A stretch of DNA of 6,444 nt from Clostridiales bacterium (GTDB lineage Bacteria; Bacillota_E; Sulfobacillia; Sulfobacillales; JAIMBI01): assembly GCA_027318915.1 (NCBI GenBank), contig DAHVOH010000132.1, positions 1 through 6,444 of the forward strand, in the 5' to 3' direction. The notes under the pieces are model-generated. The model saw only the letters and a program-made list of their open reading frames with translations, made no database searches and was not told where the DNA came from. Below, in pieces: positions 6,187 to 6,444 of the stretch (the first letter of the stretch is position 1; each line of letters starts with the position of its first letter). Made by a program: the position numbers and the translations under genes.

Positions 6187-6444
6187 CTAGCCGGTTGCTT
6201 CGGCAGCGTCAGATTGGTTACGGCGTTCCTTGACGGTGAGCAGCATCGCTGCACCTGCGAGAATAGCGAAACCCATCACGAAGAATCCGGTGGTAAAGGA
6301 ATGCGTGGTGGTCTCCAGGTAGCCGAACACGAACGGACCGACGAACCCCCCGATGTTGCCGATACCGTTGATGAGTCCCATCGCCGTACCGGCTGTCCCG
6401 GCGGGTAAGACTTCAGTAGGAACTGCCCACAGAGGCCCTTGTCG
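6187..6444 (-). CDS. MFS transporter, ACS (anion:cation symporter)-like, C-terminal 85 residues; 5' part beyond the right edge
   Basis: Only the end of the gene is in the window, with an open frame to the right edge. It shows GPLWAVPTEVLPAGTAG, then a glycine-rich helix from MGLINGIGNIGGFVGP to FGYL (residues 22-43 of the fragment, likely TM11). A short polar loop follows, then a hydrophobic segment at 54-71 (TM12) and a charged cytoplasmic tail beginning KERRN. The GTAxTAMGLINxIGNxGGFVGP pattern is characteristic of the phthalate/tartrate/glucarate-type ACS family in the inner membrane, which imports organic or sugar acids with a cation. It lies about 100 bp upstream of the dehydratase on the same strand, so uptake of the dehydratase substrate is the natural inference. 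The exact substrate is unknown. Confidence 0.85.
   Translation of the reverse strand, partial: RQGPLWAVPTEVLPAGTAGTAMGLINGIGNIGGFVGPFVFGYLETTTHSFTTGFFVMGFAILAGAAMLLTVKERRNQSDAAEATG

Noticed and set aside
1..6444. CRISPR array, tRNA or rRNA genes, phage genes or a defence system
   Set aside because: No regularly spaced repeats, RNA-gene signatures or phage/defence motifs were found. The Lon fragment alone is not enough to propose a BREX-type system.

Overview
The window comes from a GC-rich bacterium. It shows a compact minus-strand catabolic operon on the right, a complete insertion sequence in the left half, and a broken protease gene at the left edge. There is no rRNA, tRNA or lineage marker, so the host cannot be named from this sequence. 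The genes are typical bacterial ones and give no sign of phage or plasmid origin.

Left edge (1 to about 520): the proteolytic domain of a Lon-type (S16) protease, read on the minus strand and running off the window. Its reading frame has no ATG or GTG start and no ATPase part upstream, so it looks like a 5'-truncated relic. Middle left (523-2198): an intact IS1380-type element of 1676 bp. It has imperfect terminal inverted repeats, one 443-residue DDE transposase on the plus strand, and a perfect 4-bp target duplication TTAG on both sides. Next comes about 425 bp (2199-2625) with no recognisable gene but with a perfect 10-bp hairpin.

Right half (2626-6444), all minus strand, in transcription order: the last 85 residues of an MFS transporter resembling the anion:cation symporter (ACS) group; a mandelate racemase-subgroup enolase-superfamily enzyme, probably an acid-sugar dehydratase; a DHDPS/NAL-family class I aldolase whose active-site loop resembles archaeal 2-keto-3-deoxygluconate aldolase; and a zinc-dependent class II (GatY/KbaY/FbaA-like) aldolase. 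A 520-bp stretch without a convincing gene separates the dehydratase from the class I aldolase. The two aldolases are only 24 bp apart.

Inferred scheme: the transporter imports a sugar acid. The dehydratase converts it to a 2-keto-3-deoxy acid, and the class I aldolase cleaves that to pyruvate plus an aldehyde. The class II aldolase handles a phosphorylated ketose or keto-acid in the same or a linked branch. The substrate cannot be fixed from sequence. No regulator gene lies in the window. I found no CRISPR array, phage module or clear new defence system.
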